A DNA stretch of 64,000 nt. Origin: Hoeflea phototrophica DFL-43 (GTDB taxonomy: Bacteria > Pseudomonadota > Alphaproteobacteria > Rhizobiales > Rhizobiaceae). Position numbers and translations under genes: made by a program. The DNA lies in contig NZ_CM002917.1 of assembly GCF_000154705.2 (NCBI RefSeq), forward strand, positions 2,861,343 through 2,925,342, read 5' to 3'. This document shows, piece after piece, positions 7,741-15,582 of this stretch. Within the stretch, counting starts at the first letter, position 1. The number at the start of each line of letters is the position of its first letter. Under the pieces are notes generated by a model, which worked only from the letters and a program-made list of their open reading frames with translations, was not told the origin of the DNA and did not search any database.

Positions 7741-9888
7741 ATGGCTGAACGCTCATTCGCCAAGGAAGTCCAGAAGCTCAAGATCGGAGATGGTGAGACC
7801 TTCTCCGGCGAAGGTATTCTGGCGTTGACCAAGGCGCTTCTGGAAGCCGGCGTCGGCTATGTCGGCGGCTATCAGGGCGCGCCGATCAGCCATCTGATGG
7901 ATGTGCTGGCGGATGCCGAGGAAATCCTCAGCGAGCTTGGCGTACGCTACGAAGCCAATGCATCGGAAGCCGCAGCAGCAGCAATGCTTGCTGCCTCGGT
8001 GCACTACCCGATCCGCGGCGCGGTCACCTTCAAGGGCGCGGTCGGCGTCAATGTCGCCTCCGATGCGCTCGCAAACCTGTCATCTTCGGGCGTCACCGGA
8101 GGCGCGCTTGTGATCATCGGCGAGGACTATGGCGAAGGCTCTTCGATCATGCAGGAGCGAAGCCATGCATTTGCGATGAAATCGCAGATGTGGTTGCTCG
8201 ATCCGCGTCCCAACCTGCCATCAATCGTGCAGTCTGTGCATCAGGGTTTTGAACTCTCGGAAGCCACCAACACGCCGGTGATGCTGATGGTGCGGATCCG
8301 CTCCTGCCATGTCACCGGCAGCTTTACGGCCAAGGACAACAAACGTCCGCCCTTCAGTGTCAAGGATGCGCTCGCCAATCCCCGCAGCGATTACGCCCGC
8401 GTCGTGCTGCCGCCGATGTCCTACATGCAGGAGCATGACAAGATCAACAATCGCTGGCCCGCAGCCCAGGCCTATATCCGCGAGCACGGCCTCAACGAGA
8501 TGTTCGGTCCGCGCGAGGCTCCTGTCGGGATTGTGGTCCAGGGCGGCATGTACAATGGCGCCATCCGCGCGCTGCAGCGCCTCGGCCTTGCCGACATCCA
8601 TGGTGAGACGGAAATCCCGCTCTATGTGCTCAATGTCACTTACCCGCTGGTCAATGACGAGTTCCTGGAGTTCTGTGAGGGCAAGTCCTCGGTCCTGGTG
8701 GTGGAGGAAGGCCAGCCTGAATTTATCGAACAGGCGCTTGGCTCAATGCTCTACAAGGCAGGCAGCAGCCTTGCACTGCACGGCAAGGACATGCTTCCGA
8801 TGGCCGGCGAATACACCGGCCAGGTGATGCTCGACGGGCTGGAAGCGTTTTTGAAGAAAGCAGCGCCCGAGTTGTTGCCGGCACGCCTGCGTGCGCCCAA
8901 CAGCGAACACAAACCGGCACTGCCGGATCTCTCCAAAACGGTTCCGATCCGCCCGCCGGGCTTCTGCACCGGCTGCCCGGAGCGGCCCATCTTCGCCGCC
9001 ATCAAACTGACCGAAATGGAGCGCGGCAAGCACCAGATCGCCGGTGACATCGGCTGCCATCTGTTTGCCACCCTTCCCCCTTTCGAAATCGGTGGCTCGA
9101 CCATGGGCTATGGCCTCGGCCCCGCCTCCAACGCCGCCTTTGACGGAGGCGGCGAGAAGCGCTCGATCTCGATCCTGGGCGATGGTGGCTTCTGGCACAA
9201 CGGCCTGTCCTCCTCGATCGGCAATGCGGTCTACAACAAGTCAGACGGCGTCATTGTCATCGTCGACAACTTCTATTCGGCGGCCACAGGCGGACAGGAC
9301 ATCCTGTCTTCGCGTGCGGACAATGCTTCCAAGGCCACGGGTCACCCGATCACCGACGCGGTCAAGGGCGTGGGCGTCAAATGGGTCCGCCAGATCGACC
9401 GCACCTATGATGTGCCCAAGATGCGGGAGATCCTCAACGAAGCCCTGACCACGGACCATGTCGGGCCCAAGGTCATCGTTGCGTCATCGGAATGCATGCT
9501 CAACAAGCAGCGTCGCGAAAAGCCGTTGATGAACAAGGCGATCAACGAAGGACGGCGGGTTGAAAAACCGCGCTTCGGCGTCGACGAGGACATTTGCACC
9601 GGAGACCACGCCTGCATCAGACTGTCGGGCTGCCCCTCACTGTCGCTCAAGAAACTCGACGACCCGCTACGCGATGATCCCGTCGCCAGCATTGACCAGA
9701 GCTGTGTGGGCTGCGGCAATTGCGGCGAGGTGGCCGATGCTGCTGTGCTCTGCCCATCCTTCTACCGCGCCGATGTGGTGCACAATCCCGCCCCGCTCGA
9801 ACGCGCTCTGAGTGGCTTCACAGCAAGCGTGATCTCATGGCTGCAAAGCCGCCGCACCCGCCGCCGCATCGAATTTGTTCAGGGTTGA
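7741..9888 (+). CDS. Indolepyruvate ferredoxin oxidoreductase alpha-like subunit with altered Fe-S cluster
   Basis: TPP- and iron-sulfur-dependent 2-oxoacid oxidoreductase subunit, 715 residues. An N-terminal pyrimidine-binding domain (GGYQGAPISHLMDVL) is followed by the TPP domain with FCTGCPERP and the GDGGF...DN signature (near residues 480-510). The C-terminus is a ferredoxin domain. Its second cluster motif is complete (C655, C658, C661, C671). In the first, the second cysteine is replaced by aspartate: C619-TG-D622-HA-C625, then C631. IorA proteins convert aryl pyruvates plus CoA to aryl-acetyl-CoA with reduced ferredoxin. It starts 18 bases after MarR, and the beta-like subunit follows directly. 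The aryl-pyruvate substrate is inferred from the family. Confidence 0.9.
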   Translation: MAERSFAKEVQKLKIGDGETFSGEGILALTKALLEAGVGYVGGYQGAPISHLMDVLADAEEILSELGVRYEANASEAAAAAMLAASVHYPIRGAVTFKGAVGVNVASDALANLSSSGVTGGALVIIGEDYGEGSSIMQERSHAFAMKSQMWLLDPRPNLPSIVQSVHQGFELSEATNTPVMLMVRIRSCHVTGSFTAKDNKRPPFSVKDALANPRSDYARVVLPPMSYMQEHDKINNRWPAAQAYIREHGLNEMFGPREAPVGIVVQGGMYNGAIRALQRLGLADIHGETEIPLYVLNVTYPLVNDEFLEFCEGKSSVLVVEEGQPEFIEQALGSMLYKAGSSLALHGKDMLPMAGEYTGQVMLDGLEAFLKKAAPELLPARLRAPNSEHKPALPDLSKTVPIRPPGFCTGCPERPIFAAIKLTEMERGKHQIAGDIGCHLFATLPPFEIGGSTMGYGLGPASNAAFDGGGEKRSISILGDGGFWHNGLSSSIGNAVYNKSDGVIVIVDNFYSAATGGQDILSSRADNASKATGHPITDAVKGVGVKWVRQIDRTYDVPKMREILNEALTTDHVGPKVIVASSECMLNKQRREKPLMNKAINEGRRVEKPRFGVDEDICTGDHACIRLSGCPSLSLKKLDDPLRDDPVASIDQSCVGCGNCGEVADAAVLCPSFYRADVVHNPAPLERALSGFTASVISWLQSRRTRRRIEFVQG

Positions 9889-9892
9889 TCGC

Positions 9893-11470
9893 ATGGCAAA
9901 GAAATCCAAATCCGCGCTTCCAGCCAAACCGCTCGATCCCGCGCTCGACCAGATCATAAAACTGGCCGTGATGGCTGTCGGTGGTCAGGGCGGCGGCGTG
10001 CTCACCAACTGGATCGAGGACACGGCTCACCGCAATGGCTATGCGGTCCAGGCCACGTCTGTAGCTGGCGTGGCCCAGCGCACCGGTGCCACCATTTATT
10101 ATATCGAGATGGCGCCGGCGGGAGACCGCGCTCCGGTGTTTTCGCTGATGCCCGCCGCCGGCGATGTCGATATTCTTATCGCCGCGGAAATGATGGAGGC
10201 CGGCCGCGCCATCATGCGCGGTTTCGTGACCCCCGACCGCACCACGCTGATCGCTTCGTCGCACCGCGCTCTTGCCGTGTCTGAAAAAATGATACCCGGT
10301 GATGGCATCGCTGATTCAGATGAGGTGATTGCCGCAGCGGAGATCGCCGCACAACGCTTCATCCTGTTCGATATGGACAAGATGGCTCTCGATGCGGGGT
10401 CGGTGATATCTTCGAGTCTGTTCGGTGCGCTCGCCGGATCTGGCACTCTGCCGTTCCCGCGAGAGACGTTTGAGGAGGCGATCACGGCATCCGGCCGTGG
10501 AGTGAAGGCCAGCCTGAAGGCCTTTGCCGCCGGCTTCGAGGCAGCCAGCAACGGGGTGGTTGAAGCCTCTTCGTCCAAAGGCAGCACGCCAAAGGCCAAA
10601 GCCAACACACCCTCGGGGCCTGAGAAACTGCTCGCGCAGTGGCAAGCGCTTGAAACCCGAGCCATGGCACTGCCCGACGGCGCGCGCGACATGGCACTAA
10701 CCGGGCTGCGTGCCGTGGTCGATTTCCAGGATATCGACTATGGCGCGGACTATCTTGACCGGTTGGAGCGCATCGCAAGCGACGACGATCCGCACAAGGA
10801 CCATGAGTTCACCCGCGAAGCGGCGAAATATATTGCCAAGGCAATGGCCTATGATGACGTCTTCCGGGTCGCAGATCTGAAGACCCGAGGCAGCCGCTTC
10901 GCCCGTGTCCGAGGTGAGATCACACCGGCCGAAGGCGCGCGCATGAAGCTGACTGAATTCATGCATCCCCGCGCCGAGGAAATTGTCGGGATGATGCCCG
11001 CACGTTTGGGCCGGAAGCTCTCGCGAAGCGAGCGCGCCATGAACCTGATCGACCGCATCTTCAACAAGGGACGCAGGCTCCGGACAGACCGGCTGCTGCC
11101 TTTCGCCCAGCTCTACATCCTTGGCGGGCTTCGCAAGTATCGCCGCGGCACGCTGCGTCATGCGATCGAGAAAGAACATATGGAAAACTGGCTCGAACTG
11201 GCGATGAATTACCGCCGGGTCGACTATGCACTGGGCGTCGAGACCCTGCGCAATCGGCGCCTGGTCAAGGGCTACTCCGACACCCACACGCGCGGGCTTT
11301 CGAAGTTCGATCGCGTGATGGACGGTGTGGCGTTGCTGGCCGGCCGCAACGATGCCGCACATTGGTGCAACCTCCTGCGCGAAGCGGCTCTCACCGACGA
11401 AAAGGGCGAACAGCTGAAGGCGCTCTCAAGACAGTCAGGTCCATCGCCGGACAGGGTGAAACCGCTGTAA
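9893..11470 (+). CDS. Indolepyruvate oxidoreductase beta-like subunit with large C-terminal extension
   Basis: Protein of 525 residues. The first 200 or so are an IorB-type gamma domain (KLAVMAVGGQGGGVLTNWIE, then AGVAQRTGATIYYIEMAP). The remaining roughly 300 residues, after a Ser/Lys-rich linker near residues 220-235 (SSSKGSTPKAKA), match in character the helical extension (probably DUF6537) seen in aerobic proteobacterial homologues. Typical IorB proteins have only about 200 residues. The ATG at 9893 follows the alpha-subunit stop by four bases, so a complex is nearly certain. Last gene of the operon. The role of the extension is unknown; it may bind CoA, an electron carrier or an assembly factor. 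Confidence 0.88.
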   Translation: MAKKSKSALPAKPLDPALDQIIKLAVMAVGGQGGGVLTNWIEDTAHRNGYAVQATSVAGVAQRTGATIYYIEMAPAGDRAPVFSLMPAAGDVDILIAAEMMEAGRAIMRGFVTPDRTTLIASSHRALAVSEKMIPGDGIADSDEVIAAAEIAAQRFILFDMDKMALDAGSVISSSLFGALAGSGTLPFPRETFEEAITASGRGVKASLKAFAAGFEAASNGVVEASSSKGSTPKAKANTPSGPEKLLAQWQALETRAMALPDGARDMALTGLRAVVDFQDIDYGADYLDRLERIASDDDPHKDHEFTREAAKYIAKAMAYDDVFRVADLKTRGSRFARVRGEITPAEGARMKLTEFMHPRAEEIVGMMPARLGRKLSRSERAMNLIDRIFNKGRRLRTDRLLPFAQLYILGGLRKYRRGTLRHAIEKEHMENWLELAMNYRRVDYALGVETLRNRRLVKGYSDTHTRGLSKFDRVMDGVALLAGRNDAAHWCNLLREAALTDEKGEQLKALSRQSGPSPDRVKPL

Positions 11471-11612
11471 GCAATTGAATCGAACTGCCCAAAGCTCGCC
11501 TTAAACCTCTGATTTCCTGGTCTATATTCAACCAGAAACCTTTCTGTGCTGGCTCAAGTTCCGCGCAATTTGCCAAGTTCAGATCAGCCATTCAAGCCAG
11601 TCCCCTGCCAAC

Positions 11613-11641
11613 AAAAACGGCCGCGGATCTCTCCGCGGCCG
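11613..11641 (-). terminator. Rho-independent terminator after the binding-protein gene
   Basis: Perfect 10-bp stem (CGGCCGCGGA / TCCGCGGCCG, 11618-11627 and 11632-11641) with a 4-base loop. On the minus strand it is followed by TTTTT (A-run at 11613-11617). It lies 25 bases downstream of the SBP stop at 11666 and reads in that direction only. Confidence 0.88.
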
Positions 11642-11665
11642 ATCTCTATCAGGCTATGCCTGAGA

Positions 11666-13273
11666 TCAGGCAAACCACCAACGTTCGGCAAGCTTGCTGC
11701 CATCGCTGGTCCAGTTTGCAGCAATCTTTTCGTCATGCGCCAGGGCCTTGGAATGCGCATGAATGAAGCTCGCCCACATGCCGACAATGGCACCGCCATC
11801 ATCCTGCAGAAGCTTCTGAGCTTCCCAGTACTGGTCCTTGCGCTTGACCTCGTCCGTTTCGGAACGGGCCATGACCACCAGTTCATTGAACTTCTCGGCA
11901 GACTCACCGGTCTTCCACGCAGTGTCATTCCACTCCGTATCGGCGGTATAAGCTGCCGAATACATCCAGTCCTGGGTCGGACGGCCACCCCAGTAGCAGG
12001 CGCACCAGGGTTTCTTGTTCCACACATTGGACCAGTAACCGTCGCTCGGCTCGCGAACGATCTCGATGTCGATTCCGACTTCCTTGGCGGATGCGGCAAT
12101 CAGCTGAGCGGCATCAATTGCACCGGTAAAGGCAGAATCTGAAGCCGAAAGCTGGATAGTGCCCGAATGGCCGGATTTCTTGTAGTGGAACGCGGCCTTA
12201 TCGGCGTCGAATTCATGCACCGGCAGTTCGGTGTTGAAATAGGGCATCGACGCATTGACCGGAACATCATTACCAGCTTCGCCGTTCCCCAGCAAAATCT
12301 TGTCCACCAGCTCCTGACGCTTGATCGCATATTTGAGCGCCATACGAAGATCGTAGTTGTCGAATGGTGCGGAATCGACCCGCATCGGGAAGGTGAAGTG
12401 CTGCGTTCCTGTGGTCTTGAGAATGTTGAGTGTCGGAACCCGACCCAGCAGCGCGACGGTCTTGGCATCGACATTGTCGATGAAATCGACATCGCCGTTC
12501 ATGACAGCGTTCTGACGCGCGGTGGTGTCGGCGAGCGTGATGAACTCGACTTCATCAAAATGCGCACGGCCTTGCTTGAAGAAGTTCGGATTGCGCTTGA
12601 GCGTCGTCCGGACGCCGGGCTCGAACTTTTCGATGATGTAGCCGCCGGTGCCGACCGGGCTGTTCGGATCTTCGATCTCGCCGTTGACCGTCGGCATGAT
12701 CATGATGTGGTAGTCGGAAACGATGAACGGGAAGTCGGCATTTCCGCCGCTCAGTTCAAAGATGACACGGTTGTCCCCGTCTTTCTTGATTTCGGTGATA
12801 CCGGTCAGCAATCCCTTAGCCGCGGACTTGGAATCTTCACCACGATGATAGTTGAAGGTGGCGATCACATCATCAGCAGTCAGAGTCTTGCCATTGTGGA
12901 ATTCCACGCCCTGGCGAAGGTTGAAAACCCAGGTCTTTGCACCGTTTGATGCTTCAAAACTCTCGGAAAGCTCAGGAACGAGTGTTCCGTCATTGTCGAT
13001 TTCGGTCAGCTGGTTACCGCGCGCATAGTTCAGCGCCTGAGTCATACCGTGCTCGGAGGTACCGGCATCAAGCGTATCTGTGGTCGAACCATAGGAGGTT
13101 CCATAGCGCAGCTTGCCGCCCTGTTTCGGGGTTGCCGCGAGCACATTTGTAGCCAGCGTCAGAGCCGAAGGAACCGCCAGACCGGCAGCGATTGCAGCCC
13201 GGATAAACTGCCGGCGGTCGATCTGGCCTTCGCTAAGCCAGCGGGCCTGCTTCTTAAGATATTCGTCTTTCAT
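11666..13273 (-). CDS. Periplasmic peptide-type substrate-binding protein (SBP family 5), second system
   Basis: Solute-binding protein of 535 residues. The N-terminus has a twin-arginine motif (IDRRQFIRAAIAAG) and a hydrophobic segment ending in NVLAATP, so Tat export is likely. SBP_bac_5 features include FNLRQGVEFHNGKTLTADDV and SPVGTGGYIIEKFEPG. It is transcribed away from the permease-ATPase operon starting at 13685, with about 410 bases between them, and ends in its own strong terminator. A separate promoter lets the abundant binding protein be made at higher level than the membrane parts. Only modest similarity to the protein at 1566-3095 is visible, so the ligand is probably different. 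Ligand unknown. Confidence 0.93.
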   Translation of the reverse strand: MKDEYLKKQARWLSEGQIDRRQFIRAAIAAGLAVPSALTLATNVLAATPKQGGKLRYGTSYGSTTDTLDAGTSEHGMTQALNYARGNQLTEIDNDGTLVPELSESFEASNGAKTWVFNLRQGVEFHNGKTLTADDVIATFNYHRGEDSKSAAKGLLTGITEIKKDGDNRVIFELSGGNADFPFIVSDYHIMIMPTVNGEIEDPNSPVGTGGYIIEKFEPGVRTTLKRNPNFFKQGRAHFDEVEFITLADTTARQNAVMNGDVDFIDNVDAKTVALLGRVPTLNILKTTGTQHFTFPMRVDSAPFDNYDLRMALKYAIKRQELVDKILLGNGEAGNDVPVNASMPYFNTELPVHEFDADKAAFHYKKSGHSGTIQLSASDSAFTGAIDAAQLIAASAKEVGIDIEIVREPSDGYWSNVWNKKPWCACYWGGRPTQDWMYSAAYTADTEWNDTAWKTGESAEKFNELVVMARSETDEVKRKDQYWEAQKLLQDDGGAIVGMWASFIHAHSKALAHDEKIAANWTSDGSKLAERWWFA

Positions 13274-13684
13274 TGTTGCACTCCGTTTCGTTCCCGTTTG
13301 TCTTCTTTATCATGGTCACACTGCGTGCGACGTGATTGCAATTTCGCCTATCCTCTCCGGATGGAGGGATTTGTCAACAACCCGAGATAACCGAACGGTG
13401 CCAGACATTTGCCGTGTCAGCAGCGACAGCCCGTAGTGCAAACAAGACATCAATTGCGGTTAAGGCAATTTCCGGTCCGAATTTGAAGAGCCCAGCCGCC
13501 TGCAATACCTCGTCAGGATACACTCCTCGCCAAACGGCGCAATCAACCGGTTTACAAATCGCATCTCGCAAGACAACAATGTGACGCCGAGACGGAGTGG
13601 ACAGAACACTTCGAGCCTGGCTAACAATGTCAGGTGGCGGCAAGTCCACCAAAGCAGATATATAAAGATCGAGGGGCACCGCAA
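13274..13684. other. Divergent promoter region of the second peptide importer
   Basis: About 410 bases without a confident gene. It must hold the promoters for the leftward binding protein and the rightward permease operon. A 101-codon frame on the minus strand (13374-13679) has a non-repetitive composition but no clear ribosome-binding site, and I do not recognise it. No palindromic operator was convincing. Confidence 0.5.
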
Positions 13685-14665
13685 TTGAACGCTGTTTTGG
13701 CTACGATCCTCAAGCGTCTGGGATTGGGTATCGCGACCTTGTTCGTCGTATCCGCCATCATCTTCAGCTCCATTTCCATGTTGCCTGGCGACTTTGGTGA
13801 AGCTGTTCTTGGGCAATCGGCTACAGAGGAAACCGTTGCCGCATTCCGCAAGGAGCTGGGTTTGGACAAGCCTGCCCCGGTCCGATATTTCGAATGGGTC
13901 GGCTCAGTCCTCACCGGTGATCTGGGGACATCCTTTTCAGGACGCAATGCATCCGGCCAGGACCGCTCCCGTGCGGTGATCGACCTTGTGGCGCCGCGCC
14001 TCTGGAACACACTTTTCCTCGCCGGCGTCACGGCTTTGATTGCCGTGCCGCTGGCGCTGTTTCTGGGTCTGACAGCAGCGCTTTACCGGAATTCAGTCTA
14101 TGACCGCACAGTCAATGCAGCCACGCTGACGACAATTTCCACGCCGGAATTCTTTGTCGCCTATATCCTGATCCTTTTCTTCGCCTCTCTCTGGCCGGTG
14201 TTTCCATCTCTGGCCAATGTCGATGCCTCAACCGAACTTGGCGAGCGGCTTTACCGGATAGCACTGCCTGCACTTACCCTCACTCTGGTAATCGTTGCCC
14301 ACATGATGCGCATGACCCGCGCTGCGATCATCAATCTGCTGGCCAGTCCCTATATCGAGATGGCACGGCTCAAGGGCGCTTCGCAGTCAGAAATCATCCT
14401 CAAGCACGCGCTTCCAAATGCCTGGGCGCCGATCGCCACCGTCATCGCCTTCAACCTTGCCTATCTGGTTGTCGGCGTCGTCGTCGTTGAAGTGGTGTTC
14501 GTCTATCCCGGCATCGGGCAATTGATGGTCGACGCCGTAACCAGCCGCGACATACCTGTTGTACAGGCCTGCGCCCTGATTTTCGCGGCAACCTACATCA
14601 TCCTCAACCTGACCGCCGACGTGATCGGCATCATCACCAACCCGCGATTGTTGCATCCCAGATGA
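13685..14665 (+). CDS. Peptide-type ABC transporter permease (DppB-like), second system
   Basis: Inner-membrane permease of 326 residues. The TTG at 13685 is preferred as start: it has GAGGGG eight bases upstream and gives the usual N-terminus (MNAVLATILKRLGLGIATLFVVS) leading into membrane segment 1. A GTG at 13634 would add 17 polar residues. Family features are SSISMLPGDFGEAVLG after the first segment and an EAA-like loop (EMARLKGASQSEIILKHALPNAW). First gene of a three-gene operon with a DppC-like permease (overlap ATGA) and a fused ATPase. It works with the divergent binding protein at 11666-13273. Confidence 0.92.
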   Translation: MNAVLATILKRLGLGIATLFVVSAIIFSSISMLPGDFGEAVLGQSATEETVAAFRKELGLDKPAPVRYFEWVGSVLTGDLGTSFSGRNASGQDRSRAVIDLVAPRLWNTLFLAGVTALIAVPLALFLGLTAALYRNSVYDRTVNAATLTTISTPEFFVAYILILFFASLWPVFPSLANVDASTELGERLYRIALPALTLTLVIVAHMMRMTRAAIINLLASPYIEMARLKGASQSEIILKHALPNAWAPIATVIAFNLAYLVVGVVVVEVVFVYPGIGQLMVDAVTSRDIPVVQACALIFAATYIILNLTADVIGIITNPRLLHPR

Positions 14666-15582
14666 GTGAACCGACACAAACCTACGCCGCCGCCGCGGAA
14701 GTCGGCGCAGTCCGCAAACGCAGAACCCGCATGGAGCGTATCGGGCTGCTGCTCAAGTCCGCGCCACCAAGCGCCTGGTTCGGCATGATTGTTATCAGCC
14801 TGTATATTCTTGTTGCCGTGTTCGCGGACGTGATTGCCCCTTACGGGGAAGCGGAAATCCACCCGGTGCCTTTCGCCCCCTGGGGCGGAGAGTTCTTTTT
14901 CGGAACGGATCAGATCGGTCGCGACGTGTTGACCCGGCTTATCTACGGGGCCCGCAACACAATGGGCATTGCGCTGGCCACAACGTTTCTGTCTTTTCTA
15001 ATTGGCGGCGGTCTTGGACTCGTTGCCGCCATCAACCGCAGCTGGCTGGACCAGGCCCTCAGCCGGTCGGTCGATGTGTTGATGGCGATCCCGAGCCTGA
15101 TCTTTGCGCTAATGCTGCTGTCGATCTTTGGCTCCACCGTTTCCAGCCTGATCCTGATCATCGCAGTGCTCGATTCGACCCGCGTTTTCCGGCTAACCCG
15201 ATCCGTCGCCGTCAATGTCGCGGTGATGGATTATGTCGAAGCCGCCCGGCTGCGCGGAGAAGGGCTGAGCTGGGTGATGCGCCGGGAAATCCTGCCAAAC
15301 ATCCTGCCGCCGCTGATCGCCGAGTTCGGGCTTCGGTTCTGTTTCGTGTTCCTGACCATCGCCGCCCTCTCCTTCCTGGGTGTCGGCATTCAGCCGCCGA
15401 CTGCGGACTGGGGCTCGATGGTGCGTGAAAATGCGTCCCTGATCCAGTTTGCCAAGTACGACATCACTGCAGCAATCACGCCGCTGCTGCCGGCGGCGGC
15501 GATCGCGCTTCTCACGGTGGCGGTGAACTTCATCGTCGACTGGTTCCTGCACAAGACAAGCGGACTTCGCGATGACCAATGA
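14662..15582 (+). CDS. Peptide-type ABC transporter permease (DppC-like), second system
   Basis: Inner-membrane permease of 306 residues, overlapping the preceding permease by four bases. A basic N-terminal tail (residues 1-30) is followed by a membrane segment (FGMIVISLYILVAVFADVIA), then FFGTDQIGRDVLTRLIYGARN, the conserved DppC motif. Next come the transport domain with an EAA-like loop (EAARLRGEGLSWVMRREILPN) and a final PTADWGSMVREN segment typical of the family. It pairs with the DppB-like protein, and its coupling helices would contact the fused ATPase encoded next. Confidence 0.94.
   Translation: MSEPTQTYAAAAEVGAVRKRRTRMERIGLLLKSAPPSAWFGMIVISLYILVAVFADVIAPYGEAEIHPVPFAPWGGEFFFGTDQIGRDVLTRLIYGARNTMGIALATTFLSFLIGGGLGLVAAINRSWLDQALSRSVDVLMAIPSLIFALMLLSIFGSTVSSLILIIAVLDSTRVFRLTRSVAVNVAVMDYVEAARLRGEGLSWVMRREILPNILPPLIAEFGLRFCFVFLTIAALSFLGVGIQPPTADWGSMVRENASLIQFAKYDITAAITPLLPAAAIALLTVAVNFIVDWFLHKTSGLRDDQ

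Noticed and set aside
11613..11641. Bidirectional terminator also serving the IorB-like gene
   Set aside because: There is no T-run on the plus-strand side of the hairpin.
13634..13684. GTG at 13634 as start of the DppB-like permease
   Set aside because: It lacks a ribosome-binding site and adds polar residues before membrane segment 1. The TTG at 13685 has GAGGGG at good spacing.
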